In this document: positions 17,739-26,006 of the stretch, one piece after another
Position numbering within the stretch: the stretch's first letter is position 1
Layout of the letters: every line of letters begins with the position of its first letter
From: Longilinea sp035560795
GTDB lineage: Bacteria; Chloroflexota; Anaerolineae; Anaerolineales; Anaerolineaceae
DNA: 64,000 nt
Direction of reading: 5' to 3'
NCBI GenBank assembly: GCA_035560795.1
Contig: DATMYV010000008.1
Coordinates: forward strand, 1-64,000
Notes under the pieces: model-generated
Told to the model about the DNA's origin: nothing
Databases searched by the model: none
The model's input: the letters and a program-made list of their open reading frames with translations, nothing else
Program-made: the position numbers and the translations under genes

Positions 17739-18653
17739 ATGGAAAAAACGACTATCACCTTATCAAAATTTCAGGTGTGGCTGCTGGCAGTACGTCCGCG
17801 CACCCTGCCAGCCGCAGCAACACCGGTCATCGTTGGGTCAGCCATTGCGTATTATGAAAATGCCTTCCGCCTCCTGCCCGCCCTCGGCGCGTTAGGCGGG
17901 GCACTGCTGCTGCAGATTGGCGCAAATTTAGCCAATGATGTATTCGATTTTCAAAAGGGAGCAGACAACACCAAACGGTTGGGTCCCACACGGGTGACGC
18001 AGGCGGGAATGCTCACAACAACAGAAGTGAAAGCCGGTATCTGGCTGACATTTGGGCTGGCCGCGCTGATCGGCATCTATCTCACCCTGGCATCCGGCTG
18101 GCCTGTGATCGCCATTGGATTAGCCGCCATTGCGGCTGCCGTTCTTTATACCGGCGGACCGTTCCCCTACGGCTACCGCGGGCTGGGAGAGGTGTTTGTC
18201 TTTCTTTTTTTCGGCCTGGCGGCTGTGGCCGGGACTTTTTATGTCCAAGCAAACCGCATCAGTTTGAGCGCAATCATTGCATCAATACCGATGGGATTGC
18301 TGATCGTCGCTATTCTGGTAGTGAATAACCTGCGCGATATTTCCACCGACCGCGCCAGCGGCAAAATGACTCTGGCTGTGCGGCTCGGCGAGCGCGGTGC
18401 CCGCCAGGAGTATTTGCTGGTTGTGCTGGCCGCTTATTTGATTCCGCTGCTAACGGCGATTTCAAAAGTCAATTCACTTTGGATGCTGCTGCCATTTTTG
18501 ACATTATCCATGGCCATCGATTTGATCCAGTTTGTCTACCATAATGAAGGAAAGCCGCTCAACGTTGCCCTGGGCCGCACTGGGCAGTTGACGTTATTTT
18601 TTGGACTGGCCTATGCCGCAGGTATTGTACTTTCGCGTCTCCTGCCGCTATAA
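17739..18653 (+). CDS. menA: 1,4-dihydroxy-2-naphthoate polyprenyltransferase
   Basis: This 304-residue UbiA-superfamily prenyltransferase has about eight or nine membrane helices. The first Asp-rich motif is NDVFDFQKGADN (about residues 67-78) and the second is NNLRDISTDRASGK (about 189-202). The N-terminus WLLAVRPRTLPAAATPVIVG is typical of MenA. It would join DHNA to a polyprenyl chain in menaquinone synthesis at the membrane. No other men genes are nearby. No clear Shine-Dalgarno precedes the ATG. A terminator lies 18 bases after the stop. Confidence 0.9.
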   Translation: MEKTTITLSKFQVWLLAVRPRTLPAAATPVIVGSAIAYYENAFRLLPALGALGGALLLQIGANLANDVFDFQKGADNTKRLGPTRVTQAGMLTTTEVKAGIWLTFGLAALIGIYLTLASGWPVIAIGLAAIAAAVLYTGGPFPYGYRGLGEVFVFLFFGLAAVAGTFYVQANRISLSAIIASIPMGLLIVAILVVNNLRDISTDRASGKMTLAVRLGERGARQEYLLVVLAAYLIPLLTAISKVNSLWMLLPFLTLSMAIDLIQFVYHNEGKPLNVALGRTGQLTLFFGLAYAAGIVLSRLLPL

Positions 18654-18670
18654 GAATTGGCAAAGAAACC

Positions 18671-18702
18671 AACAGGCGGGGGTTCAATTCCCGCCTGTTT
18701 TC
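18671..18702. terminator. Intrinsic terminator between menA and the ABC importer
   Basis: A perfect 10-bp stem AACAGGCGGG (18671-18680) / CCCGCCTGTT (18690-18699) with a 9-base loop is followed by TTTC on + and preceded by A residues. It suits the convergent genes on both sides. Confidence 0.78.
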
Positions 18703-18717
18703 AAATCTGGATGAGTT

Positions 18718-19461
18718 TTACGCCGGGGTCTTCCACTGGCACCACCGCCGCTCAAGCAAATCGACCCCAAAATACAACCCCAGGCCAAGCAGGCTCATCA
18801 AGAGCACGCCGCCATACATGGCGGGATAATTAAACAACGTGCTGCCATTTAAGTAGATGTAATACCCCAAACCGCGTTGGGTGGCGAAAAGTTCAGCCAC
18901 ATACAAAACTGCCACGGCCGTGCCCACAGACTGGCGCAGCGCGGTCAGTACGGCTGGCAGGCTGGCGGGCAAATAGACAAAACGGAACAATGCCCGCCGG
19001 CCGGCACCCAGGCTGCGGACACTCTGAAGCAACTCAGGCCGCAGGCCGGCGGCCGAATCGCGTACCAATACCAGGATTTGGAAGAAGAGAATCAAGAAAA
19101 TAATAATGATCTTTGGCAGATCGCCAATCCCAAAGAAAAGCAGGATGATGGGAACCAAAACAACTTTCGGAACCGGGTAAAGCAAATATATGAAGGGAGA
19201 GAACAAGTCATCAAGCCGTTTCGACTGGCCGAGCACCAACCCTGCCGGGGCAGCAGTAATAACAGCCAGCAATGTACTGGCCACCACCCGCCACAGGCTG
19301 GCAAGAAAATGAACAGTGAGGTTTCCGCGCACCAATTCCTGAAATAATGTTACCAGCACCGCCAGCGGCGAAGGAAGGATGGGCCGGTTGACCAGAATCG
19401 CCAGCAGATACCAAAGCAACAAAAGAACCAGGGTGGCGAACAGCAGGTCGCGCCGTTTCAT
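18718..19461 (-). CDS. ABC importer permease, SsuC/TauC/ThiX type
   Basis: This 247-residue membrane protein has six hydrophobic segments and the BPD-transport loop GAGRRALFRFVYLPASLPAVLTALR (about residues 140-165; EAA-like motif). SsuC-type features include YPVPKVVLVPIILLFFGIGDLPK. The start at 19461 (MKRRDLLF) overlaps the ATPase stop by 4 bases; a longer reading from 19494 would lie within the ATPase gene and is not favoured. It is the third gene of a binding-protein/ATPase/permease operon. Confidence 0.9.
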   Translation of the reverse strand: MKRRDLLFATLVLLLLWYLLAILVNRPILPSPLAVLVTLFQELVRGNLTVHFLASLWRVVASTLLAVITAAPAGLVLGQSKRLDDLFSPFIYLLYPVPKVVLVPIILLFFGIGDLPKIIIIFLILFFQILVLVRDSAAGLRPELLQSVRSLGAGRRALFRFVYLPASLPAVLTALRQSVGTAVAVLYVAELFATQRGLGYYIYLNGSTLFNYPAMYGGVLLMSLLGLGLYFGVDLLERRWCQWKTPA

Positions 19462-20219
19462 GCATCCTCCAATCGTTCGCGCAACATGCGGCAAACGCGT
19501 GAATAGCCTTCGCTTTCGCGGAACGATTCATCCGCTGCGCCGGGATTTTCGATAATCTGCGAAACTTGATTCGGCACTCTCCCTAACAACAGGATGCGCT
19601 GGCCCAACACGGCAGCTTCCTCGATGGAATGAGTCACAATCACCAGCGTCAAGGCCTGTTCAGACCACAATTCCAACATCAGCCGTTGCAAGCCTTCGCG
19701 GGTTGGCGCATCCAATGATGAGAATGGTTCATCCATCAATAACAAATCCGGCCGCAAAGCCAGGGTACGTGCGATGGCCGTGCGTTGGCGCTGCCCGCCG
19801 GAGATCTGTCCCGGATATTTTTCCGCAACGGCCAGGAGCCCGAGCCGGTCCAGCCATGGATTGACATTCACCGAAGACTCATATTTCAGGGGGGCATGGG
19901 TGCCGTCGGGGCCGTAAAAATTGCGAACGCGCAACCCAAGTTCGACGTTACCCCTGACCGTTGCCCAGGGCAGCAGGCCGTAATCCTGAATGATCAAACC
20001 AGTTTGCGGGCGGGGCCGGGTCAGTTCGGTGTCGTCAATAACCACTTGACCGGATTGTACAAAATACAGCCCTGCCAGCAAGCCCAACAATGTGCTTTTA
20101 CCGCAGCCGGAAGCACCCAACACAGCCCAGGCTTCACCCCGGCCAGACTGCCAGGAAAAATCCTGAAAGATGGGCGATGTGGTTTGATAGCCAAATGTGA
20201 TGTGTTCCAGATTGATCAT
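19458..20219 (-). CDS. ABC importer ATPase, SsuB/TauB/ThiZ type
   Basis: This 253-residue ATPase has Walker A GASGCGKST (about residue 35), Q-loop QDYGLLPW (SsuB-like), signature ISGGQRQRTAIARTL, Walker B LLLMDEPFSSLD and switch VTHS. The EPFSSLD D-loop is typical of the nitrate/sulfonate/taurine/pyrimidine importer family. It starts 61 bases downstream of the binding protein gene and overlaps the permease gene by 4 bases. Confidence 0.92.
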   Translation of the reverse strand: MINLEHITFGYQTTSPIFQDFSWQSGRGEAWAVLGASGCGKSTLLGLLAGLYFVQSGQVVIDDTELTRPRPQTGLIIQDYGLLPWATVRGNVELGLRVRNFYGPDGTHAPLKYESSVNVNPWLDRLGLLAVAEKYPGQISGGQRQRTAIARTLALRPDLLLMDEPFSSLDAPTREGLQRLMLELWSEQALTLVIVTHSIEEAAVLGQRILLLGRVPNQVSQIIENPGAADESFRESEGYSRVCRMLRERLEDA

Positions 20220-20280
20220 GCAGGCTCGCTGGGCGAACTGGGATTGACGGAATAGATCTTACGGTTGCTGCAAAAAGCCA

Positions 20281-21246
20281 TTATTTTGGCAAATACTGCC
20301 CGTCAACACAATCGGCATAGCTTATATTTTGATTCAGCAGTCCCTTATCTTTTGCCCAGGAAAGCATATCGTTAAATTGTGCTTCACTGGGCACGCCGGC
20401 CGTGGCAAAGGGCGGTACCTGGAAACTCCCTAAAAGTGCGGCAGGCACCAAGTTTTGTTCAGATAGAAGGGCACTCCAGCGCGAACCATCGGCGTTGATC
20501 AATTGCACAGCTTCTTCCCAGGCTGCCAGGAAATTCTTCACCGTCGTCGGATTGGCATCCAGAAATGCTTTTCTAAAGGACAGGGTTGAAAAGCTGTATT
20601 CGGGGTGGCGAGAATCCTCCAGAATCACAACCGCGCCTTGCTTGACAGCCAGGGTTGAGAGCGGATCTGGCAGCATGGCGGCTTTGAGCTGGCCGCTGCC
20701 GAGCAACGCCATGCGGTCGGTGATGCTGGGCACAGACGTGGTTTGGATATCATCTTTTGCAAAACCCTCCGCCTGGAGCAGTCGTTCAGTAAGGTATGCG
20801 ATGATCGTCCCATCGGAAACGCCCACAGGAACGCCTTTCAACTGCTCAATTGAGCTAATGCCAGCATCTTTCGCAGCCAGGATGCGAAAAACCGGAGCCA
20901 AACTGGTCGCTGACCGGGCATAACGCACCGTTTGGATCTGAATGGAATCCTTGTTGGCAAACATGGTGGAGAGCACTTCGTTGATCATGGCATCAGCCTG
21001 ACCGGCTGCAATCAACTGATCGCGTTCGGGGGCTGATGCCACCGGGATAATTTCAACCTTTACATTGTGCTTCTCGAACAGACCTTCCTGCTGCGCCACA
21101 AACAGCGGCAACGTATCCAACACCGGGATCCTTGCAACGCGTATGGTGGCCGTGGCATCCTTTGCAGAAGGCTGGCACGCAGTCAACGAGGCGCTCATCA
21201 TAAAAAACAATGCAATCAAACCGATGCCGATTCTTCGCCGGTTCAT
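20281..21246 (-). CDS. Substrate-binding lipoprotein, NMT1/SsuA-like
   Basis: This 321-residue lipoprotein has the signal segment IGLIALFFMMSASLTAC with the lipobox cysteine near residue 24. It has the periplasmic-binding-protein type II fold of the NMT1/THI5-like family (RVARIPVLDTLPLFVAQQEGLFEKHNVKVEIIPV, then AGQADAMINEVLS and VGVSDGTIIAYLTERLL). Possible ligands are sulfonates, thiamine precursors, nitrate or riboflavin-type compounds; none can be fixed from sequence. I looked for a TPP riboswitch in the leader and saw none. The ATG at 21246 follows AGGAGAG; a -10 TATAAT (minus; plus-strand 21291-21296) lies about 45 bases upstream with no good -35. Confidence 0.88.
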   Translation of the reverse strand: MNRRRIGIGLIALFFMMSASLTACQPSAKDATATIRVARIPVLDTLPLFVAQQEGLFEKHNVKVEIIPVASAPERDQLIAAGQADAMINEVLSTMFANKDSIQIQTVRYARSATSLAPVFRILAAKDAGISSIEQLKGVPVGVSDGTIIAYLTERLLQAEGFAKDDIQTTSVPSITDRMALLGSGQLKAAMLPDPLSTLAVKQGAVVILEDSRHPEYSFSTLSFRKAFLDANPTTVKNFLAAWEEAVQLINADGSRWSALLSEQNLVPAALLGSFQVPPFATAGVPSEAQFNDMLSWAKDKGLLNQNISYADCVDGQYLPK

Positions 21247-21379
21247 TTCTATCTCTCCTAGATCAAATTCGCCCAAACCATCTAGCCGTGATTATAACCC
21301 GTCCGGCACTGATCCTTGCCTTCCCCGCCAGATGCTTTTCAATCTCTTTACAATCGCACCTGACAAGGCTGTGCTTTGC

Positions 21380-21408
21380 TTGACACGTCTTAACCGCTGT
21401 GCTAAATT
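21380..21408 (+). promoter_or_regulatory. Sigma-A-type promoter of the roadblock/V4R operon
   Basis: -35 TTGACA (21380-21385), 17-base spacer, -10 TAAATT (21403-21408). It gives a leader of about 70 bases before the TTG start at 21484. Confidence 0.6.
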
Positions 21409-21483
21409 TGTCTGAGGCTTTCCAGAAGAAATTATTAAATTCGAAACACTTGAACAATCATCCCCGCATTAAGGAGTGCAGCC

Positions 21484-21855
21484 TTGACAAAGAACCGCAA
21501 TCAATTAATGGTTGAGCGCATGCGCGAGTTGCAAGTATCCTCCCCGGATATTGAAGCGAGTGCAGTTGTCAGCGTTGATGGCCTGATCATCGCTTCGGCA
21601 CTCCCGGAAGGCGTGGAGGAAGACCGTGTCTCAGCCATGTCGGCCGCAATGCTTTCGTTAGGCGAACGCATCGCCACCGAATTGGGCCGCGGTTCTCTTG
21701 AACAAGTTTATATCAAGGGTATGAACGGTTATGTTGTTTTGATGGCGGTGGGGGAAGATGCAGTGTTGACTGCTTTGGCCAGCGAACAGGCGAAACTTGG
21801 ATTGATTTTCTTGGATATGCGGCGCGCGGCTGAAGATTTACTAAAACTGATCTAA
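21484..21855 (+). CDS. Roadblock/LC7 domain protein
   Basis: This 123-residue protein is a single Roadblock/LC7 domain (longin-like fold). Features are a start helix (NQLMVERMRELQVSSPDIEASAVVSVDGLIIASALP), the central helix MSAAMLSLGERIATELG and the strand YVVLMAVGEDAVLTALA. Bacterial members act as partners or GTPase-activating proteins for MglA-like small GTPases, or in other regulatory complexes. The start is a TTG placed 8 bases after AAGGAG. It is co-transcribed with the V4R gene 12 bases downstream. No MglA-like GTPase is nearby, so the partner is unknown. Confidence 0.85.
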   Translation: MTKNRNQLMVERMRELQVSSPDIEASAVVSVDGLIIASALPEGVEEDRVSAMSAAMLSLGERIATELGRGSLEQVYIKGMNGYVVLMAVGEDAVLTALASEQAKLGLIFLDMRRAAEDLLKLI

Positions 21856-21867
21856 GGCGATCACCCC

Positions 21868-22500
21868 ATGCAACCGATTCCCCAAAGTGGTTTGTATTAT
21901 CCAAACAAATTTGGGCGAATTTTGATTCAAATGCTGGAAAGCATCCTGGGGCGGAACGGGGTGAATTCCATTCTCAACCTTGCCAATCTGCCTGACAGGA
22001 TGGATAACCTCCCACCGGATGATTTCGAAAGGCAATTTGATTTTGCGGAACTGTCATCCATCATTGCTGCGTTGGAGGAGATCTACGGCGTCCGCGGTGG
22101 CCGCGGATTGGCCATGCGGGCTGGAAACGCCGCTTTCACCGGTGCTTTGCGCGATTATGGCACGCTCGCCGGGATCAGCAATCCGATGTTCAAAAACCTG
22201 CCTTTGCAGGTCAAATTGCGGGTTGGTTTGCCTGCCATCGCCAGGATCATTAGCCAATTGAGCGATCAGATTTCGACGGTTGAAGAGAAAGATGATCAGA
22301 TGATCTTTAGCATCCAAACCTGCCCGGCATGCCACGGCCGTTCATCCGAAAGTCCCGCATGCTCTTTTATCCAGGGTTTGCTGCAGGAAGGTCTCAAATG
22401 GGTATCAGACGGCGGCGAATTTCGGGTCTTTGAATCGCAGTGTATTGCCATGGGGGATCCAGCCTGTGTATTTTTTATTGACAAAGAACCGATTGGTTAG
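21868..22500 (+). CDS. V4R (4-vinyl reductase) domain protein
   Basis: This 210-residue protein has a C-terminal V4R small-molecule-binding domain (about 110-205). The conserved cysteine pattern is TCPACHGR...SPACSFIQG...SQCIAMGDPACVFFID, which in relatives binds a metal or a hydrophobic ligand. The N-terminal half (residues 1-105) is helical and resembles the regions found with V4R in archaeal and Chloroflexota sensors (NKFGRILIQMLESILGRNGVNSILN). The pairing with a roadblock gene suggests a ligand-sensing regulatory module. The ligand is not known. Confidence 0.8.
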   Translation: MQPIPQSGLYYPNKFGRILIQMLESILGRNGVNSILNLANLPDRMDNLPPDDFERQFDFAELSSIIAALEEIYGVRGGRGLAMRAGNAAFTGALRDYGTLAGISNPMFKNLPLQVKLRVGLPAIARIISQLSDQISTVEEKDDQMIFSIQTCPACHGRSSESPACSFIQGLLQEGLKWVSDGGEFRVFESQCIAMGDPACVFFIDKEPIG

Positions 22501-22681
22501 CTTTTCAAAGGAAATTCGAGTAAGAGAATTGTTTGCCGATCCCTATGGTATGATCACCACAGGTTCCGCCAGCTGTCTATGTTACAAGCCAAATGAAAGT
22601 GATCCAGACACGGAAAAGATTCCTTGTAAAGGCTGATTTCTTTTATTACCCTCCACGAATACTCTTCCCAATGAGGCTTTC

Positions 22682-23419
22682 ATGAAAACCATCATCATAA
22701 TCCCCACCTTCAACGAAGCGGAAAATCTCCCGAAATTGGTGTCGGCATTATTCGCCCTCCCCGAACCCTCGCTTGGACTGCTGATCATCGATGACAACAG
22801 TCCTGACGGCACTGGTAAAATTGGCGACCAATTGTCCATCGATACCGGCGGCCGCGTACAAGTAATGCATCGCGCCGGCAAACTTGGCCTTGGCAGCGCC
22901 TATATCCAGGGTTTCAAACGGGCTGTCGAATTGGGCGCTGAAGCTATCGGCCAAATGGATGCAGATTTTTCGCACCCGGTTGAAAAAGTTCCTGAGCTGA
23001 TTAAAGCCCTTTCAGGATGCGACGTGGTTATCGGCTCGCGCTATGTTTCTGGCGGCAAATTGGACGAGCGGTGGCCTTTTTGGCGCAAGGGACTATCGGC
23101 CTTTGGCAATTTTTATGCGCGTACCATTCTTGGCCTATCCATCCGCGACGTTACGGGCGGCTTTCGGTTGTGGCGACGTGAAACACTATTGTCGATGCCA
23201 CTCGAACGGGTGCGCTCGAATGGCTACGTTTTCCAGGTTGAATTGGCTTACATCGCCACCCGCCTGGGCTTCAAATTCCAGGAAATCCCGATTTATTTTG
23301 CCGACCGCCGCTGGGGCCAATCAAAAATGTCGTTCCGCATACAAGCCGAAGCTGCACTGCGTGTCTGGCAACTTCCCGGCATGTACAACGATTTGAAACA
23401 AAAAGTTTCATTGTCCTAA
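22682..23419 (+). CDS. Polyprenol-phosphate mannosyltransferase (DPM1-like GT2)
   Basis: This 245-residue GT2 enzyme opens with KTIIIIPTFNEAENLPKLV and has DDNSPDGTG (about 37), the metal-binding DADFSHP (about 97), VIGSRYVSGG and the FRLWRRETLLSM region followed by the acceptor motif DRRWGQSKMSF (about 211). It lacks C-terminal membrane helices, as in soluble DPM1 rather than GtrB/Dpm2-fused types. It probably transfers mannose (or another hexose) from GDP-mannose to polyprenyl phosphate for envelope glycosylation. It stands alone, convergent with rsmA (11-base gap). Confidence 0.88.
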   Translation: MKTIIIIPTFNEAENLPKLVSALFALPEPSLGLLIIDDNSPDGTGKIGDQLSIDTGGRVQVMHRAGKLGLGSAYIQGFKRAVELGAEAIGQMDADFSHPVEKVPELIKALSGCDVVIGSRYVSGGKLDERWPFWRKGLSAFGNFYARTILGLSIRDVTGGFRLWRRETLLSMPLERVRSNGYVFQVELAYIATRLGFKFQEIPIYFADRRWGQSKMSFRIQAEAALRVWQLPGMYNDLKQKVSLS

Positions 23420-23430
23420 TTCCGGCTGAC

Positions 23431-24273
23431 TTATTTTCCCGCTGAGCGATAAGCCTGAACCAATATTTCCCACTCATCCAGTCTTACTGTTTCTGCCCGC
23501 CGCATCGGGTCGATGCCAGCGGATGTTAAAATTTTGAGTACTTTTTCGGGCGGCCAATGCAAACCGGCAGAAAGCGTATTGCGCAAAGTTTTTCTTTTTT
23601 GCGCATAAGCCACTTTCGCCAGGTGAAAAAAGTCATTCATCAGATCCGCTGAAATCTTTGACTGCGGGTAGAGATCGACGCGCAGCACAGTTGAATCAAC
23701 TTTGGGCGGCGGATAAAATGCACCTGCCGGAATGTGGGCTACCGCACGCGGTTCGCCGTACACCTGTACACCGAGTGCCAGCATGCTGAGATCGCCAGGT
23801 TTGGCGCAAATTCGGGCAGCCACTTCCTTTTGCATGGTCAGCACCAGCCGGGATGGCTTTACCTGTGCTTCCAGCAGGTGCCGGATGACCGCTGAAGTGA
23901 TGTAATAGGGAATATTTGCCACCACCAGGTAGCCCGGATCGCTGATCAATGCGCCAATGTCTTGCTTTAAAATATCGCCATGAACGATGGTTACATTTTT
24001 TTCACCAACCAGCACTTCCTGTAAGGCCGGGATCAGGCTGGCGTCCAGTTCGACTGCCACCACTTGCCGCGCTGCTCGGGCCAGGTAACGGGTCAGGCTG
24101 CCCAATCCGGGTCCAATTTCCAGCACGCTGGCCTGGGGTGGAATTTCTGCTGCCGTGACAATCTTCTCAAGGGCAGCTGCATCCAGTAAAAAATTTTGCC
24201 CCAGGCCTTTTTTGGCAGTGAGATTGTACTTGCGCAAGAGCGCGGGAATCGCCAGATCCGGTAAACCTTTCAA
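23431..24273 (-). CDS. rsmA: 16S rRNA dimethyladenosine transferase
   Basis: This 280-residue SAM-dependent methyltransferase dimethylates two adjacent adenosines in helix 45 of 16S rRNA (KsgA). Visible motifs are KKGLGQNFLLD (about 20), motif I VLEIGPGLGSLTRYLA (about 46), the acidic VAVELDASL and motif IV VVANIPYYITSAVI (about 118; NxPY). The C-terminal VAYAQKRKTLRNTL follows. The ATG overlaps the stop of the upstream 3D/G5 protein gene by 4 bases, the same order seen in Firmicutes where yabE precedes ksgA. Confidence 0.95.
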   Translation of the reverse strand: MKGLPDLAIPALLRKYNLTAKKGLGQNFLLDAAALEKIVTAAEIPPQASVLEIGPGLGSLTRYLARAARQVVAVELDASLIPALQEVLVGEKNVTIVHGDILKQDIGALISDPGYLVVANIPYYITSAVIRHLLEAQVKPSRLVLTMQKEVAARICAKPGDLSMLALGVQVYGEPRAVAHIPAGAFYPPPKVDSTVLRVDLYPQSKISADLMNDFFHLAKVAYAQKRKTLRNTLSAGLHWPPEKVLKILTSAGIDPMRRAETVRLDEWEILVQAYRSAGK

Positions 24274-25652
24274 GGAAGCCTCACCGGAACATAGGCCGGC
24301 ACCGGAGCAAGAAAATACAGGGTTACGTACTGCGACCAGGGCACATAATCTTCGTCGCTGTAGGCTACGTCAATCCAATAGCCTGTCATGCCGCCGGTAT
24401 CGGCGATAACCGCAACGCCGTAGCCAGGAACGTAGACCCGCGCACCAACAAGCTGCCCATACCAGGCACGCGGAACAGCAATGACGCCTTTTTGTACCTT
24501 CAATCCGCTCGAAGTTCCGGTGTAGCAACGGTCTGCGCCGGACCTGCAGGGCGAATAAGATGTCACATAGACGTTTACTGCCCGATAATATTCCAGGTTG
24601 CCCTGTTCAGTCTGAACCGTCTTCAACTCGATCTTCGTGCCCAGCCCGACGATTTGTTCCTTGGCCTCTTGCGCCACCCACTCGCCGTCTGATTGTCGCG
24701 AGATCTCCTGTCCATCCTCCAAACGCACCCGCTCACGCGAAACCGTGATCCCTAAGATGCCGGGGACGATCACATCCTGCTGGTCAAGTGCCACCTGATC
24801 GGAATTCTCATATTTTATGGTGAAGGGTATGGAGGTTTGGTTCATCACCAGTTCTTCATTCACTCGAACCACTCGCAAGCGCCCATCCGCAGGGATGGGT
24901 TGATCAGCGGCTGGCAGACTGTAATCCAGTCCCTGCAAAGAAATCCCGGCTTCCGCCAAGGCCTCGCCTACATTCTCAGCAGCGCTGCGTGCCTGCGTAA
25001 CCTGTACATCCACCTGAATGGTAAGTTTTACTGTACGGCGCAGGTCAGCATTTATTGGCCCGCTCATTGGTGTCTCCGCATCAGGCGTCAGCCGGTCGGC
25101 TGGTGCGAGTAAAATGCCTGCTTCGGCGAGTGCCTCGCCCAATGTCGCCGCACTCGAAAGGATGGTTTGAGTCTTCACTCCAATCTGCAGTTCAATCGTT
25201 TGAGCGCGCCGGATAACCAAGGCCAGATCAGCACCAGGCGGCAATCCCTCTTGAACAGTAACCAGTTCTCCGTTAGCCCAAAGGCGGTCATTGGGTTCAA
25301 GCCGTACTTCTGCTTCCATCAATAACTCGGCGGCTGTTAGACCAGCGGATACAATCCGGCTGGTTTCACCTTCGGGCAGCACCTGAATACTCACATCGCG
25401 TGCGCGCCGGATTGTTATCTGTTGCCCATTTTTCAACCAGGCGTTTTTTGATGGCTGCAACACATCGCGCTCATCCAACGGTATGCCGGCCGCCTTTAAT
25501 GCGCTGCCGATGGTCAAGGCGCGAACCCGGGCAGATAGCTCATGCCCGTTAATCACAAACATTACGCTACGCGGCAGCCCCAGGAAAAAAAACAGGGCAA
25601 CTGCCAGCGTCAAGCCGGATACCGCCAAAATCGTTTTCGTTTTAAGACTCAT
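24270..25652 (-). CDS. Cell-wall protein with DUF348 repeats, G5 and 3D domains (YabE/RpfB-like)
   Basis: This 460-residue exported protein has an N-terminal hydrophobic segment (residues 6-25, TILAVSGLTLAVALFFFLG). About three DUF348 ubiquitin-like repeats follow (about 30-75, 85-135 and 150-250), each with the pattern of a Thr-rich strand plus AA/GxxLxEAGI. Next come a G5 domain (about 265-345: IPFTIKYENSDQVALDQQDVIVPGILG split around residue 290) and a C-terminal 3D domain (about 355-455). Its Asp residues lie in VIADTGGMTGYWIDVAYSDEDY, consistent with a stationary-phase/wall lytic transglycosylase-like fold. It precedes rsmA with a 4-base overlap, as yabE-ksgA do in Bacillus. Probable role: peptidoglycan remodelling. 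Confidence 0.88.
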   Translation of the reverse strand: MSLKTKTILAVSGLTLAVALFFFLGLPRSVMFVINGHELSARVRALTIGSALKAAGIPLDERDVLQPSKNAWLKNGQQITIRRARDVSIQVLPEGETSRIVSAGLTAAELLMEAEVRLEPNDRLWANGELVTVQEGLPPGADLALVIRRAQTIELQIGVKTQTILSSAATLGEALAEAGILLAPADRLTPDAETPMSGPINADLRRTVKLTIQVDVQVTQARSAAENVGEALAEAGISLQGLDYSLPAADQPIPADGRLRVVRVNEELVMNQTSIPFTIKYENSDQVALDQQDVIVPGILGITVSRERVRLEDGQEISRQSDGEWVAQEAKEQIVGLGTKIELKTVQTEQGNLEYYRAVNVYVTSYSPCRSGADRCYTGTSSGLKVQKGVIAVPRAWYGQLVGARVYVPGYGVAVIADTGGMTGYWIDVAYSDEDYVPWSQYVTLYFLAPVPAYVPVRLP

Positions 25653-25735
25653 CTACGCGGCATTGTAACAGAATAATCCAGATCGTGCCTGCGCTGGTAT
25701 ACGCAACCGAACAGACCGGGAGAAGATTATCCGAA

Positions 25736-25766
25736 AACAAAAACGCCCCGTTGGACGGGACGTTTG
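25736..25766 (-). terminator. Terminator of tRNA-Phe
   Basis: On the minus strand AAACG-T-CCCG pairs with CGGG-G-CGTTT (arms 25741-25750 and 25756-25765) with one internal mismatch, ending in TTTTTG TTTTC. It directly follows the tRNA 3' end. Confidence 0.75.
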
Positions 25767-25768
25767 TG

Positions 25769-25841
25769 TGCCGAGACACAGAATCGGACTGTGGACACTG
25801 CGATTTTCAGTCGCATGCTCTACCAACTGAGCTATCTCGGC
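25769..25841 (-). tRNA. tRNA-Phe (GAA)
   Basis: The gene is 73 bases long including the discriminator A. The acceptor stem is GCCGAGA (5') / TCTCGGC (3'). The D-arm contains GCTCAGTTGGTAGAGC, the anticodon stem-loop CGACTGAAAATCG has anticodon GAA, and the T-loop is GATTC-type (CCGATTCTG). The bases after the discriminator are CAC, so CCA is not encoded and must be added. It has its own strong promoter and terminator. Confidence 0.95.
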
Positions 25842-25865
25842 CGGTTCTTGTTAGAACGTGCGTGA

Positions 25866-25893
25866 ATTTTACCACGCATGCCCCGCTTGTCAA
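25866..25893 (-). promoter_or_regulatory. Promoter of tRNA-Phe
   Basis: On the minus strand: a perfect -35 TTGACA (25888-25893), a 16-base spacer and a -10 TAAAAT (25866-25871). The start would fall about 18 bases before the mature tRNA 5' end. Confidence 0.75.
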
Positions 25894-25935
25894 GAAATCC
25901 ATGCCAGATCATTTTCCCCCTGCTGACTAAATCCT

Positions 25936-25964
25936 TTGACATAATCCCATGGCCCGACTAAAAT
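25936..25964 (+). promoter_or_regulatory. Promoter of the coaE-cdaA-cdaR-der operon
   Basis: Perfect -35 TTGACA (25936-25941), optimal 17-base spacer, -10 TAAAAT (25959-25964). Transcription should start near 25971. That places the ATG at 25977 almost at the 5' end of the message and favours the GTG start at 26007. Confidence 0.75.
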
Positions 25965-26006
25965 GAAGGGGGCAGGATGTATATCTTCCTTCCATGGAGA
26001 ATATCA

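Noticed and set aside
18671..18699. GGTTCAATTCC in a hairpin, resembling a tRNA T-arm
   Set aside because: No other tRNA arm is nearby; a 10-bp stem plus T-run between convergent genes fits a terminator.
21247..21480. Possible TPP riboswitch upstream of the NMT1/SsuA-like binding protein
   Set aside because: No CTGAGA-type core or ACCTGA-type motif was found in the minus-strand leader.
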